Shown here piece after piece: positions 1 to 8,441 of a DNA stretch of 64,000 nt. Both the position numbers and the translations under genes were made by a program. The stretch is from Marinobacter sp. F4218 (GTDB lineage Bacteria; Pseudomonadota; Gammaproteobacteria; Pseudomonadales; Oleiphilaceae): positions 1,798,001 to 1,862,000 of the forward strand of contig NZ_JAHZIL010000003.1 in NCBI RefSeq assembly GCF_019443085.1. Reading direction: 5' to 3'. How positions within the stretch are numbered: position 1 is the stretch's first letter; each line of letters starts with the position of its first letter. The notes beneath the pieces are model-generated. The model was not told the DNA's origin, did not search any database, and was given only the letters and a program-made list of their open reading frames with translations.

Positions 1-2460
1 GCCACCGGCATCGTGGTAGCGCACCCAGGCCTGGTTGTCGCTCTGGGCCCGGAACGAGGTACCGAAGGGCAGGAACACCAGTGGGTACTCCAGACCCTTG
101 GATTTGTGCACGGTAATGACCTGCACCAGTCCGGCGTCGCTTTCCAGGCGCAGGGTGCGATGCTCGTCCTCGTCGTCCGCGGCCCGCAGGATCTGGGTGA
201 AGTGGTGGACCACGGCGTGTTCGCCGTCCAGTTGCAGGCTGTCCTGCTGCAGCAGCTCGGCAATGTGGAGGATGTCGGTCAGACGCCGCTCGCCATCCGG
301 CCGCTGCAACAAACGCCCGGGCACGTCGAAATCCATCAGGAAGCTGCGCAGCATCGGCAGCACCCCCTGGTTCTGCCACTGCTGCTGATAGCCCATGAAG
401 CGTTCGATTTCCCGCTCCAGCGCGATCTCATCGGTCAGCAGCCGGTTCAGGGACTGCCAGGATTGGGCCAGCGTCGGGGTTGCCAGGGCCGCCCGGGCCA
501 GGCCGAGCTGGCGTGGTTCGGCAAAGGCCCGGAGCCAGCACAGCACTTCGGCCGCCTCGGGCGAGGTCAGTACCGAGTCCCGGTCAGACAGGTAGACACT
601 CTTGATCCGCCGTTCGCCCAGGGCCTGACGCACGGCGCTGGCCTCTGTGCGGTTGTTGACCAGGATGGCGATGTCGCCGGGCGTGACCGGCTGCACATCC
701 GCCGGATCGCCGGTCAGGGCAAAGCCGGCCCGGCCCTGTTGGCCCAGGGTCAGCAACTGGGCGATTTCACTGGCGCAGGTCTCGGCCAGATCGGCCGTCG
801 CCGCCCCCTTGGCGAGGCTCCGCGCTTTGCCGCCGGCCGTGTCGTCGCTGTCCAGGGTCCAGAACGTCAGGCTGGGTCGGACCTCGCCGTCAACCGCCCA
901 GAGCCGCTTGGTGCCGTTGGCGTCCACGCCCTGGAATGGCAACGGTGAGGTATCACCCTGGCCAAACAGGAAGGCGCCGTCGCGGCTGGTCTGGTCGGCG
1001 TACCCGAAAATCCGGTTTACGGCCCTGACCATCGGCTCGGCCGAGCGGAAATTGCGGCCCAGGGTATAGGTACGCTCACGGGCGCCTTGGCGAGCTTCCA
1101 GATAGGTGTAGATATCGGCCCCCCGGAAGCCGTAGATGGCCTGCTTGGGATCCCCGATCATCAACAGGCAGGTGTGCGGATCGTTCTCCGCGACCCGATA
1201 TATGCGATTGAAGATGCGGTACTGGACCGGATCCGTATCCTGGAATTCGTCGATCAGGGCCACCGGGAACTGCCGGCGAATGGTGGCGGCGAGCTGGTCG
1301 CCCCGGGGGCCGTGCAGGGCGTCGCCGAGCCGGGTCAGCAGATCGTCGAAGCCCATTTCCGAGCGTTGCTGTTTCTCGGCTTCCAGGCGCTGGGCAATCC
1401 AGCCGGTGGCGTGTCTGAGAATGTCGGCTTCGGCGCTGTGCAGGTTCTGGCTGAAGGCGATCAGCTCGGCGATGGCGTCGAAGGCCGGGTGCTCGGGCGC
1501 CGGCTGGTCGCCCTTGAGTTTGGCGGGCAGCACTGCCGGTGTCTGGTTCTGGAAGCCCGCCTTGTCCAGGCCGTCCGGATAGAGGGCATCGGAGGCCTGC
1601 CAGGCCAGCAGGGTGTCCCAGGCCGCGACCATGGGTTTCTTGCTGCCGCCGTGCAGGCGTTTGCTCTGGTGCAGGGTGTCCAGAAGCGCCAGCACTTCAT
1701 CCTTCCAGTGTGCCCAGGGGTAGGCTTTCAGTTCCCGGGCCCGGTCAAGGCGCCGGCGCTGGATCGCCTCAATGGCGCCGGTGACGTCGCCGTCCGGTGT
1801 TCCCAGGCTGTTGGCGTCGGGGATCAGGTTGCGCACGGCCTGGCGCAGGTCGGCCGGAGTGCTCCAGTGACCCAGCGCTTCCTCCATGAGATGGCTCGGG
1901 AGGGGGTAGATAAACGTGCGCCAGTAATCCCGGACCACGTCGTCGAGCAGATCGCTCTGGTCGGTTTCCAGGGTCAGCTTGAACAGGCTGCCACTGTCGA
2001 AGGCGTGCTCGCTGAGCATGCGGTTGCACCAGGCGTGAATGGTGGACACCGCCGCCTCGTCCATCCACTCGGCGGCCAGCAGCAGCTTCTTGCGGCACTC
2101 CGGCCAGCTGGCCGGCTCCGGATAGCTGTGATCCCGCAACTGGTAAATCAGGGCGGTTTCCGGTGAGGCTGCCGCACTGTCCCCCGAGCCCGAAAACACC
2201 TCGGCGGCCTGGGTCAGCCGGGTCCGGATACGGTCCCGCAGTTCCTTGGTGGCGGCATCGGTGAAGGTCACCACCAGCAGGTTGGGTGGCAACATGCCCT
2301 GGGCCAGCGGGCTGCCTTCCGGTTGCTGGTGACCCAGTACCAGACGCACGTACAGGATGGCAATGGTGAAGGTCTTGCCGGTCCCGGCGCTGGCTTCAAT
2401 CAGGGTGCTGCCGTTCAGGGGCAGGGCTAGCGGATCCAGGTTCGGATTGCGATTGGTCAT
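1..2460 (-). CDS. recB: Exonuclease V (RecBCD) beta subunit RecB, C-terminus cut off
   Basis: RecB is the 3'-5' helicase and nuclease subunit of RecBCD, which resects double-strand breaks and loads RecA. Reading the minus strand from 2460 gives about 820 codons of open frame. It has a Walker A motif near residues 22-30 (EASAGTGKT), a UvrD-type Walker B (LIDEFQDTD), the 'GDPKQAIYGFRGAD' helicase motif and the 'VHKSKGLEYPLVF' motif. The C-terminal nuclease domain lies beyond the window start, so the gene is partial. The start ATG overlaps the recC stop as ATGA, so translation is probably coupled. recD would be expected next, outside the window. Confidence 0.96.
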   Translation of the reverse strand, partial: MTNRNPNLDPLALPLNGSTLIEASAGTGKTFTIAILYVRLVLGHQQPEGSPLAQGMLPPNLLVVTFTDAATKELRDRIRTRLTQAAEVFSGSGDSAAASPETALIYQLRDHSYPEPASWPECRKKLLLAAEWMDEAAVSTIHAWCNRMLSEHAFDSGSLFKLTLETDQSDLLDDVVRDYWRTFIYPLPSHLMEEALGHWSTPADLRQAVRNLIPDANSLGTPDGDVTGAIEAIQRRRLDRARELKAYPWAHWKDEVLALLDTLHQSKRLHGGSKKPMVAAWDTLLAWQASDALYPDGLDKAGFQNQTPAVLPAKLKGDQPAPEHPAFDAIAELIAFSQNLHSAEADILRHATGWIAQRLEAEKQQRSEMGFDDLLTRLGDALHGPRGDQLAATIRRQFPVALIDEFQDTDPVQYRIFNRIYRVAENDPHTCLLMIGDPKQAIYGFRGADIYTYLEARQGARERTYTLGRNFRSAEPMVRAVNRIFGYADQTSRDGAFLFGQGDTSPLPFQGVDANGTKRLWAVDGEVRPSLTFWTLDSDDTAGGKARSLAKGAATADLAETCASEIAQLLTLGQQGRAGFALTGDPADVQPVTPGDIAILVNNRTEASAVRQALGERRIKSVYLSDRDSVLTSPEAAEVLCWLRAFAEPRQLGLARAALATPTLAQSWQSLNRLLTDEIALEREIERFMGYQQQWQNQGVLPMLRSFLMDFDVPGRLLQRPDGERRLTDILHIAELLQQDSLQLDGEHAVVHHFTQILRAADDEDEHRTLRLESDAGLVQVITVHKSKGLEYPLVFLPFGTSFRAQSDNQAWVRYHDAGG

Positions 2461-5400
2461 CTCGTTACTCCTGCCAGGGCCTCGATGGCGGCCGCCGCGG
2501 TGGTGTCCTGTTCGGCTTCCCAGAGGGGGACATACAGCGCGTGCAGCAGTGCTTCGAATTCGTCGCTGGCGAACAGGTCGGCCGGGGATTCAAAGGCGCC
2601 CCGCAGGTAGCCGGTGTCCCGGTCGAGGGCATTAGCGTAGGCCTGCCCGGCATCGGCGATGGCCCGGTCGTGATCACCCCGGTATTTCTTGCTCTGGTAG
2701 AAACTGTAGATCCACGCGAAGCCGGCGTCGCATTGCAGGGGCAGGACGCGGGTGGTGGCCTCCATCCAGCGGGCCAGGATGGTATCCAGGTGACCCCGCG
2801 CCACATCCGGCGGCAGCGGCGAGAAGTGGAATTGCCTGCCCTCCTCCTTGGCCAGGACCAGGGTTTTGAAGGACTGCCCGGTGAGCTGGCCGGCCAGGTG
2901 CCGGATCCAGTCCGGCAGCAGGTTGGCGTAGCGTACCCGTCGACCACCGGCCGAGCCCGACAGCAGGCTCGACCGGGCAATAACCAGGCGGCACAGGTCG
3001 CCCCGGTCATTGGCGCGTAGCCCGTCGACCAGATCCACCAGCTCAACGGCCCCGGTGTCGTTGCTGTACCGGTAGTCAAGGACCCGGGGCTCCGCCAGGG
3101 CCTCGGGCCAGTCGGCCAGGGTGGCCCGGTAGCGTTCGAACAGGTCCGGCAGCCGGCCCGACAGCTCCGAACGCAACCGGTGTTCGGTGACGCCCATGCC
3201 GAGATCGCCGCGCCGGGCCATCCGGTCCAGCGTGTGCTCGAGTCGGTCGTACAGTTCGTCCTCCGAGGCGGCCTTCAGCACGCTTTCCTGGATCAGTTCG
3301 TTGTCCAGGCGCCAGCGATCCAGGCCGCTCAGATCGAAGTTCTCGTTGTCCGTGTCGGCCTCTTCCACCGCCTCGAACCGAACCTGGAGCCGGCGCTGAT
3401 AAAAGGTGTCGACGGGTTTTTTCAGGAACTGCGCCAGGTCATTGAGGCTGATGGGTTCCTCCGGTGCCTGGTAAGGCAGCGGCGCTTGTGTCGCCGACGG
3501 CGCCTCCTCGGTGTGGGCGCTGCGCCACTCACGTTCGTAGGTGAACAGACTGCGTGTCCGGAGAACCTCCGCAACCGGCTTCGGAGGACTGTCGGCCCCG
3601 TTGTGTTGGCCATTGGTCGGCGGGAAGTAGGCCCGGCTGAACGGCTGCAGCGGGTGCTCCGTGGTCAGGGCCCGGGTGACCGGGGTCCGGTCGCTGTCGG
3701 GTAACTGCCAGAGGTCGTCGAGGTGATCCCGAAGCTGCCCGACCAGCACCGATGGCGGCCGCTCGGAGTCATCGCGGATGCTGCGGCCGACCCAGCTGAT
3801 ATAGAGCTGCTCCCGGGCCGACAGCAGGGCCTCGAGGAACAGGTAGCGGTCGTCCTCCCGGCGGGACCGGTCACCCGGACGGTAGTCCTCCGCCATCAAA
3901 TCGAAGTCCACCGGCGGCCGCGACCGGGGGTAATCGCCGTCGTTCATGCCCAGCAGGCACACCCGGCGAAAGGGAATCGCGCGCATGGGCATCAGGGTGG
4001 CAAAGTTCACCTTGCCGGCGAGGAACCGCTGATTCAGGCCGCCCTCATCCAGGCCCTGCAGCAGCACGTCCTTGACGATGTTCAGGGGTAGGCACTGGTG
4101 ATCAAGACCTGCGGCAAGGGCGTCGTCCAGCCACTGCTCCAGCTGTCGGCGGAACCGGTTCAGCAGCAACAGATCGGTGCCTTCCAGCTGTTCGAAAAAC
4201 TGCCCCAGCATCTGGGAGAACAGGGTCTCCCATCCCGTCGGTGAGCGCGGCTCCTGCAGTTCCTGCCAGAGCGTCTCGAGCTGGTGCACAAACTCGTTCA
4301 GCCGACCGGCCAGGCTCGCCTGCAGGCCGCCAATCTCGCCATAGGGCTGGACCCCTGCCCAGGGCTCCTCGTCACCCATGCCGTAGCCCAGCAACATCGA
4401 CCGCAGTCCCGCCTGCCAGGTGTTGCGGTCCAGATTCCCGGGCAAGGCCAGACTTTCCCGGTGCTGGCCGTGCAGGCCCCAGCGGATATTGGCGCCCTCA
4501 ACCCAGCGCCGGGCGAGGGGAATCTCTTCCTCGGTGATGCCGAAGCGGTCACGGATGCCGGGTACTTCCAGCAGGCTCACGATTTCACTCACGGCGAACC
4601 GGCTGCGTGGCAACGACATCAGGGTTTCCAGGGCAATCAGCACCGGCTCGTGATGGCGTTGGCCCTGGTCCGAGATGGTGTAGGGAATGTGGCGTTTGCG
4701 ACCGGCCTGGTAGTGCCCGAACACGGCCTGGATGTGAGGGGCGTAGACATTGATGTCCGGCACCATGACGATGATGTCCCGAGGACGCAGGCCCGGATCG
4801 GCGTTGAAGGCCGCCAGCAGCTGGTCGTGCAGGATTTCCACTTCCCGCTGGGGGCTGTGGGCGTCGTGGAAGACCAGGCTGTGGTCCTGTGTCAGGTTCA
4901 CCTCGCGCTGCTCGTTGCGGATGTCCTGCAGCGGGGTCAGGTTGTAGATGTCGTTCTGGAGTTGGTGCAGCAGACGGGGGCTGGCCGCCTCGCCATGTTC
5001 GGAAAAGATGTCGATCTTCTGGTCCGGGGTCCGGAACCGGTCACGGTACTCGTCCGGATTGTCGAATTCGTCCAGCAGCCGGATGTAGTCCCGGCCCTGC
5101 TTGCCCCAGGCCGCCAGCAGCGGATTGGCGTGCTGGTGCAGCTGGTCCGGATCGCCGATCTGCGACAGCGCCGGGTGGGCGACCCCGCGCTTGCGTTCGG
5201 CCTTGAGCAGCTCCCGGTCACTGATGATGTCGGCCCAGTAGAACTGACAGGGGTTGTGCACGCACAGCACCACCTGACTGAACCGGCTGAGCACGGACAG
5301 GGCCTCGAGCGCCTGGCGCGGCAGGGAGGAGACTCCGAACACCACGATGCGTTTGGGCAGCCGGGCCGGGTTGGCCGGGGACGTCGCGGACTGCCCCAGT

Positions 5401-6062
5401 GCCATGAACCGGGTGTGGATCTGGGAGCGGCTGGTGTGGGCGTCGGCACCGATGTCCTCGACCAGGCGCCGCCACAGCACGGGCTGCCAGCGTCGTTCCT
5501 CGTCCAGCGGCTTCTCCTCGTTGCGGGCGGTGATCACCACATCCCGGCCCTGCTCCCAGGCACTGAGCCAGTCCGCCCGGAACACCTGATACTGGTCGAA
5601 CAGGTCGGCCACCTTCTCGGCCAGCTGGAAATCCCGCAGGTCCGGATCGGAGCCCTCGAGAAATCGGGCCAGGGGGGTGAACACCGAGTCCTCACCGACG
5701 AGTTCCGGCAACAGCCGGTACAGGCGCCAGACCAGCCGGCGCTTGTCGAACGGCGACTGCTCCGGAACATCCCCCGCCGGCAACACCGCCCGGTAGGCCT
5801 GCCAGATAAACCGGGCGGGAAACAGGAAATCCATGCCGGCGGCAATACCAAGCCCACCGATGTCGCCGTCCTCCGAGCGCTTCTCGGCCAGTGCCAGTTT
5901 CAGCCACTGGGCAATGCCGTTGCTCTGGACCAGAAAGGTCTCGCTTTCCAGGGGGGGCAGCGGCGTCTGCTGGCACAGGAACACCACGGCCCGTCGCAGG
6001 TCTTCCAGGTGATTGGCGTGGATGGCGTGAAAGCCGGGTTCGATGGCGGCGTGCTCGGCCAT
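2457..6062 (-). CDS. recC: Exonuclease V (RecBCD) gamma subunit RecC
   Basis: RecC is the Chi-recognising scaffold subunit of the RecBCD helicase-nuclease. The 1201-residue product is of the usual length (E. coli 1122) and starts with the family's recognisable N-terminus, including 'ETFLVQSNGIAQWLKLALAE' and 'GMDFLFPARFIWQAYRAVLP', the inactive UvrD-like fold. The C-terminal third contains the degenerate nuclease-like fold of the family. An AAGGA ribosome site precedes the ATG at 6062. The stop overlaps the recB start by four bases, giving a recC-recB operon on the minus strand. Very secure call. Confidence 0.97.
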   Translation of the reverse strand: MAEHAAIEPGFHAIHANHLEDLRRAVVFLCQQTPLPPLESETFLVQSNGIAQWLKLALAEKRSEDGDIGGLGIAAGMDFLFPARFIWQAYRAVLPAGDVPEQSPFDKRRLVWRLYRLLPELVGEDSVFTPLARFLEGSDPDLRDFQLAEKVADLFDQYQVFRADWLSAWEQGRDVVITARNEEKPLDEERRWQPVLWRRLVEDIGADAHTSRSQIHTRFMALGQSATSPANPARLPKRIVVFGVSSLPRQALEALSVLSRFSQVVLCVHNPCQFYWADIISDRELLKAERKRGVAHPALSQIGDPDQLHQHANPLLAAWGKQGRDYIRLLDEFDNPDEYRDRFRTPDQKIDIFSEHGEAASPRLLHQLQNDIYNLTPLQDIRNEQREVNLTQDHSLVFHDAHSPQREVEILHDQLLAAFNADPGLRPRDIIVMVPDINVYAPHIQAVFGHYQAGRKRHIPYTISDQGQRHHEPVLIALETLMSLPRSRFAVSEIVSLLEVPGIRDRFGITEEEIPLARRWVEGANIRWGLHGQHRESLALPGNLDRNTWQAGLRSMLLGYGMGDEEPWAGVQPYGEIGGLQASLAGRLNEFVHQLETLWQELQEPRSPTGWETLFSQMLGQFFEQLEGTDLLLLNRFRRQLEQWLDDALAAGLDHQCLPLNIVKDVLLQGLDEGGLNQRFLAGKVNFATLMPMRAIPFRRVCLLGMNDGDYPRSRPPVDFDLMAEDYRPGDRSRREDDRYLFLEALLSAREQLYISWVGRSIRDDSERPPSVLVGQLRDHLDDLWQLPDSDRTPVTRALTTEHPLQPFSRAYFPPTNGQHNGADSPPKPVAEVLRTRSLFTYEREWRSAHTEEAPSATQAPLPYQAPEEPISLNDLAQFLKKPVDTFYQRRLQVRFEAVEEADTDNENFDLSGLDRWRLDNELIQESVLKAASEDELYDRLEHTLDRMARRGDLGMGVTEHRLRSELSGRLPDLFERYRATLADWPEALAEPRVLDYRYSNDTGAVELVDLVDGLRANDRGDLCRLVIARSSLLSGSAGGRRVRYANLLPDWIRHLAGQLTGQSFKTLVLAKEEGRQFHFSPLPPDVARGHLDTILARWMEATTRVLPLQCDAGFAWIYSFYQSKKYRGDHDRAIADAGQAYANALDRDTGYLRGAFESPADLFASDEFEALLHALYVPLWEAEQDTTAAAAIEALAGVTR

Positions 6063-6227
6063 GGGGATCCTTGTCGGGTGATCAGTTCAATCCTGATGCC
6101 ACAGGTTACCGCATGTGGCGCGAGATTCAGACTGCCATTTCGGGTGGCCAAATTTTAACCAAAAAGGCATCCGTCCCCCCGCAAAGGGCGTAAGCTGTAA
6201 CAGGGGTTATTGAGGAGGGTTCCTCTC

Positions 6228-6665
6228 ATGAAAACCAGATTGTTCTGCACCCGGCCCGTTCGGCCGCTTGTGATTGTGCTTGCCGCCCTGGCTGTCGTGA
6301 CGTCGGTATCGCTGCGGGCCGAGGACAAGGATACTGCCATTCGCAACGCCATCCTTCTGCAGATCGAGGCCTTTGCCAACGACGATGACGAGGCCGCCTG
6401 GACCATTGCGTCCGAGGGCATCAAACGGCGTTTCGGTTCGTCCGATGTGTTCCTGAGCATGGTCCGGGAAGCCTACCCGGCCGTCCATCGCGCCAGCACC
6501 ATCGAGTTTGCGGAACGGGTTCCCCACGGTCCGTTCGAGATTCAGGTTGTCCGGTTGCAAGGCCCCGAGGGCAAGCGCTGGGATGCCTATTACCGGATGG
6601 TACTGATCGAGGGCGAATGGAAAGTGGCCGGCGTTCGGGTACAGCCTGCCGAAATGGGGATTTGA
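6228..6665 (+). CDS. Secreted DUF4864 family protein
   Basis: A 145-residue protein with an N-terminal signal peptide (basic 'MKTRLFCTRPVR', hydrophobic stretch to about residue 28, likely cleavage near 'LRAED'). The mature part resembles DUF4864, with the family-like pattern 'ILLQIEAFANDDDEAAWTIAS', 'FGSSDVFLSMVREAYP' and a final 'WKVAGVRV' strand of an NTF2-like or cystatin-like fold. Function is unknown; it probably acts in the periplasm. I chose the ATG at 6228 rather than a TTG at 6210 because GGAGG lies about eight bases before 6228. It is divergent from recC and lies 69 bp before the nuclease gene. Confidence 0.8.
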   Translation: MKTRLFCTRPVRPLVIVLAALAVVTSVSLRAEDKDTAIRNAILLQIEAFANDDDEAAWTIASEGIKRRFGSSDVFLSMVREAYPAVHRASTIEFAERVPHGPFEIQVVRLQGPEGKRWDAYYRMVLIEGEWKVAGVRVQPAEMGI

Positions 6666-6734
6666 GCGATCGCGCCGGTCGTCGTAGAGTTGGGGGCCGG
6701 TTAACCCTCAGCGTCAAGGTCGCCCAGATCCCCT

Positions 6735-8441
6735 ATGAGCACACAGCCCCAGGACTCACGGCCCCAGACCGCGGATCTTGAGAACCCCCTGTACTACCTG
6801 GAAAACATGGAAACCGTCCTGCGCTGGGTCACCACCCACCACCGTGACCTGTTGCTGACGACCGAATACGCCCGCCTGATTGGCTTTTTCGACCTGTCCC
6901 GGTCCGCACGGGCACTGCTCACCCGGATGGTGATGCGCGCCGGTGAGCTGTTTCGAGCCGACAAACTGCGGTACCCAGAGCTGACCGTACCCGAAGCCGA
7001 GGCCCTGGCAGAACTGGCCGACCGGTGCTGGCTGGAGAGCGAGCCGAGGCTGGGCCTGGATGACCTGTTCCGGCTCTATACCCTGGCGGAACTGAGGCCG
7101 GTCTTTGCCGACGAGCTGGCGCGCCTGGGACTGCCGAAAACCCTGCCCAAGGCCCGGCTGCGCGAGGCGGTGCAACCGGACTTTGCCGGCGTCCTGCCGG
7201 TGGCGGAGTGGCTGGGCCACGACCGGGCACCGGTGGTCCGGGTTCGGCACATGGCCCTGTTCGACCGCACGCGACTGATGTTCTTTGGCAACCTGCGCCA
7301 GAGCTGGTCCGATTTCGTGCTGGTGGAACTCGGGCACCAACGCTACGAACAGGTGTCCCTGGCGCCGGACTCCCGGGCGTTCCACCGGCGCGAGGATGTG
7401 GACTGCTACCTGGCGATGCACGACTGCCGACAACGGCTGGACGAGGGCGTTCCGGCCGACGCAGTCTGGGCCGATGTGCCCGCTGCGTCGGACAATCCCT
7501 GGCTGACCAGCCGCCGGGACCGGTTGCTGTTGGAGCTGGGCCGACAGGCCGAACGCCAGGGTGACCGGGATCTCGCCCTCGAGGCGCTCGCCTCCAGCGG
7601 CCATCGTGAAGCCCGGCTGAAACGGTTGCGGCTGCTCGAACGCATGAAGCGCTTCGACGAAGCCTGGGACCTGGCCCGGGACTGGCAGACCGGGGAATTG
7701 AGCGACGCCGAGGCCCAGGGCCTGGGCCGAATCCTGAAGCGGCTAGCGTCCCGGATGGGAGCGACAATTCCCCGGGTCACCCCGGCACCACCGATACAGG
7801 AGTTCACCCGCACCCTGGTACCGCCGTCGTCCGGCTCGGTGGAAATGGCGGCGCGGGACGACCTGAGCCGGGAGGACGCGCCGGCGTTCTACGTGGAGAA
7901 CACCCTGATCAACGGACTATTCGGCCTTTTGTGCTGGCAAACCATCTTCCAGGCCATCCCCGGGGCGTTTTTCCATCCGTTTCATGTCGGCCCGGCGGAC
8001 CTCACCCGGGAGGATTTCGTCGCCCGCCGCCAGTCGTCGTTCGACCGATGCTTTGCACTGCTGGAAGACGGTGGCTATCGCCGGGTCATCCGGGACAACT
8101 TTGCGGATAAGCAGGGGGTTGCCAACCCGTTCGTGATCTGGCCGGTACTGACCGAGGAACTGCTGACCCTGGCCCTGGACTGCATTCCCGCCCGGGATCT
8201 TCGCGTGTTGTTCGAGCGCCTGCTGCTGAACATCCGGGAACACCGCAGCGGGTTCCCGGACCTGATCCAGTTTTTTCCCGATGCACCGGATGCCGGCCGT
8301 CGTTACCGGATGATTGAGGTCAAAGGCCCGGGGGATCGGTTACAGGACCACCAGCTTCGGTGGCTGGCATTTTTCGCCAGTAACGACATTGCAGCCAGCG
8401 TCTGTTACGTGCGCTGGCAATCCGATGGAGAGTGCGGGTGA
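6735..8441 (+). CDS. FAN1-like VRR-NUC domain nuclease
   Basis: A 568-residue protein with a C-terminal VRR-NUC nuclease domain. The PD-(D/E)xK catalytic set is visible as 'GFPDLIQF' (D509) and 'IEVKGPGD' (E528, K530), followed by 'DHQLRWLAFF', typical of the FAN1 family. FAN1 enzymes are structure-specific 5' flap nucleases that unhook interstrand crosslinks. The long N-terminal part is helical with leucine-rich repeats resembling the SAP/TPR region of bacterial FAN1. The stop codon overlaps the start of the downstream helicase (GTGA), implying coupled expression and a joint repair role. Domain identity is secure; substrate preference is inferred. Confidence 0.88.
   Translation: MSTQPQDSRPQTADLENPLYYLENMETVLRWVTTHHRDLLLTTEYARLIGFFDLSRSARALLTRMVMRAGELFRADKLRYPELTVPEAEALAELADRCWLESEPRLGLDDLFRLYTLAELRPVFADELARLGLPKTLPKARLREAVQPDFAGVLPVAEWLGHDRAPVVRVRHMALFDRTRLMFFGNLRQSWSDFVLVELGHQRYEQVSLAPDSRAFHRREDVDCYLAMHDCRQRLDEGVPADAVWADVPAASDNPWLTSRRDRLLLELGRQAERQGDRDLALEALASSGHREARLKRLRLLERMKRFDEAWDLARDWQTGELSDAEAQGLGRILKRLASRMGATIPRVTPAPPIQEFTRTLVPPSSGSVEMAARDDLSREDAPAFYVENTLINGLFGLLCWQTIFQAIPGAFFHPFHVGPADLTREDFVARRQSSFDRCFALLEDGGYRRVIRDNFADKQGVANPFVIWPVLTEELLTLALDCIPARDLRVLFERLLLNIREHRSGFPDLIQFFPDAPDAGRRYRMIEVKGPGDRLQDHQLRWLAFFASNDIAASVCYVRWQSDGECG

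Noticed and set aside
4284..6158. 624-codon open frame on the plus strand opposite recC
   Set aside because: Antisense shadow of a GC-rich gene; composition lacks protein-like motifs and recC is certain on the other strand.
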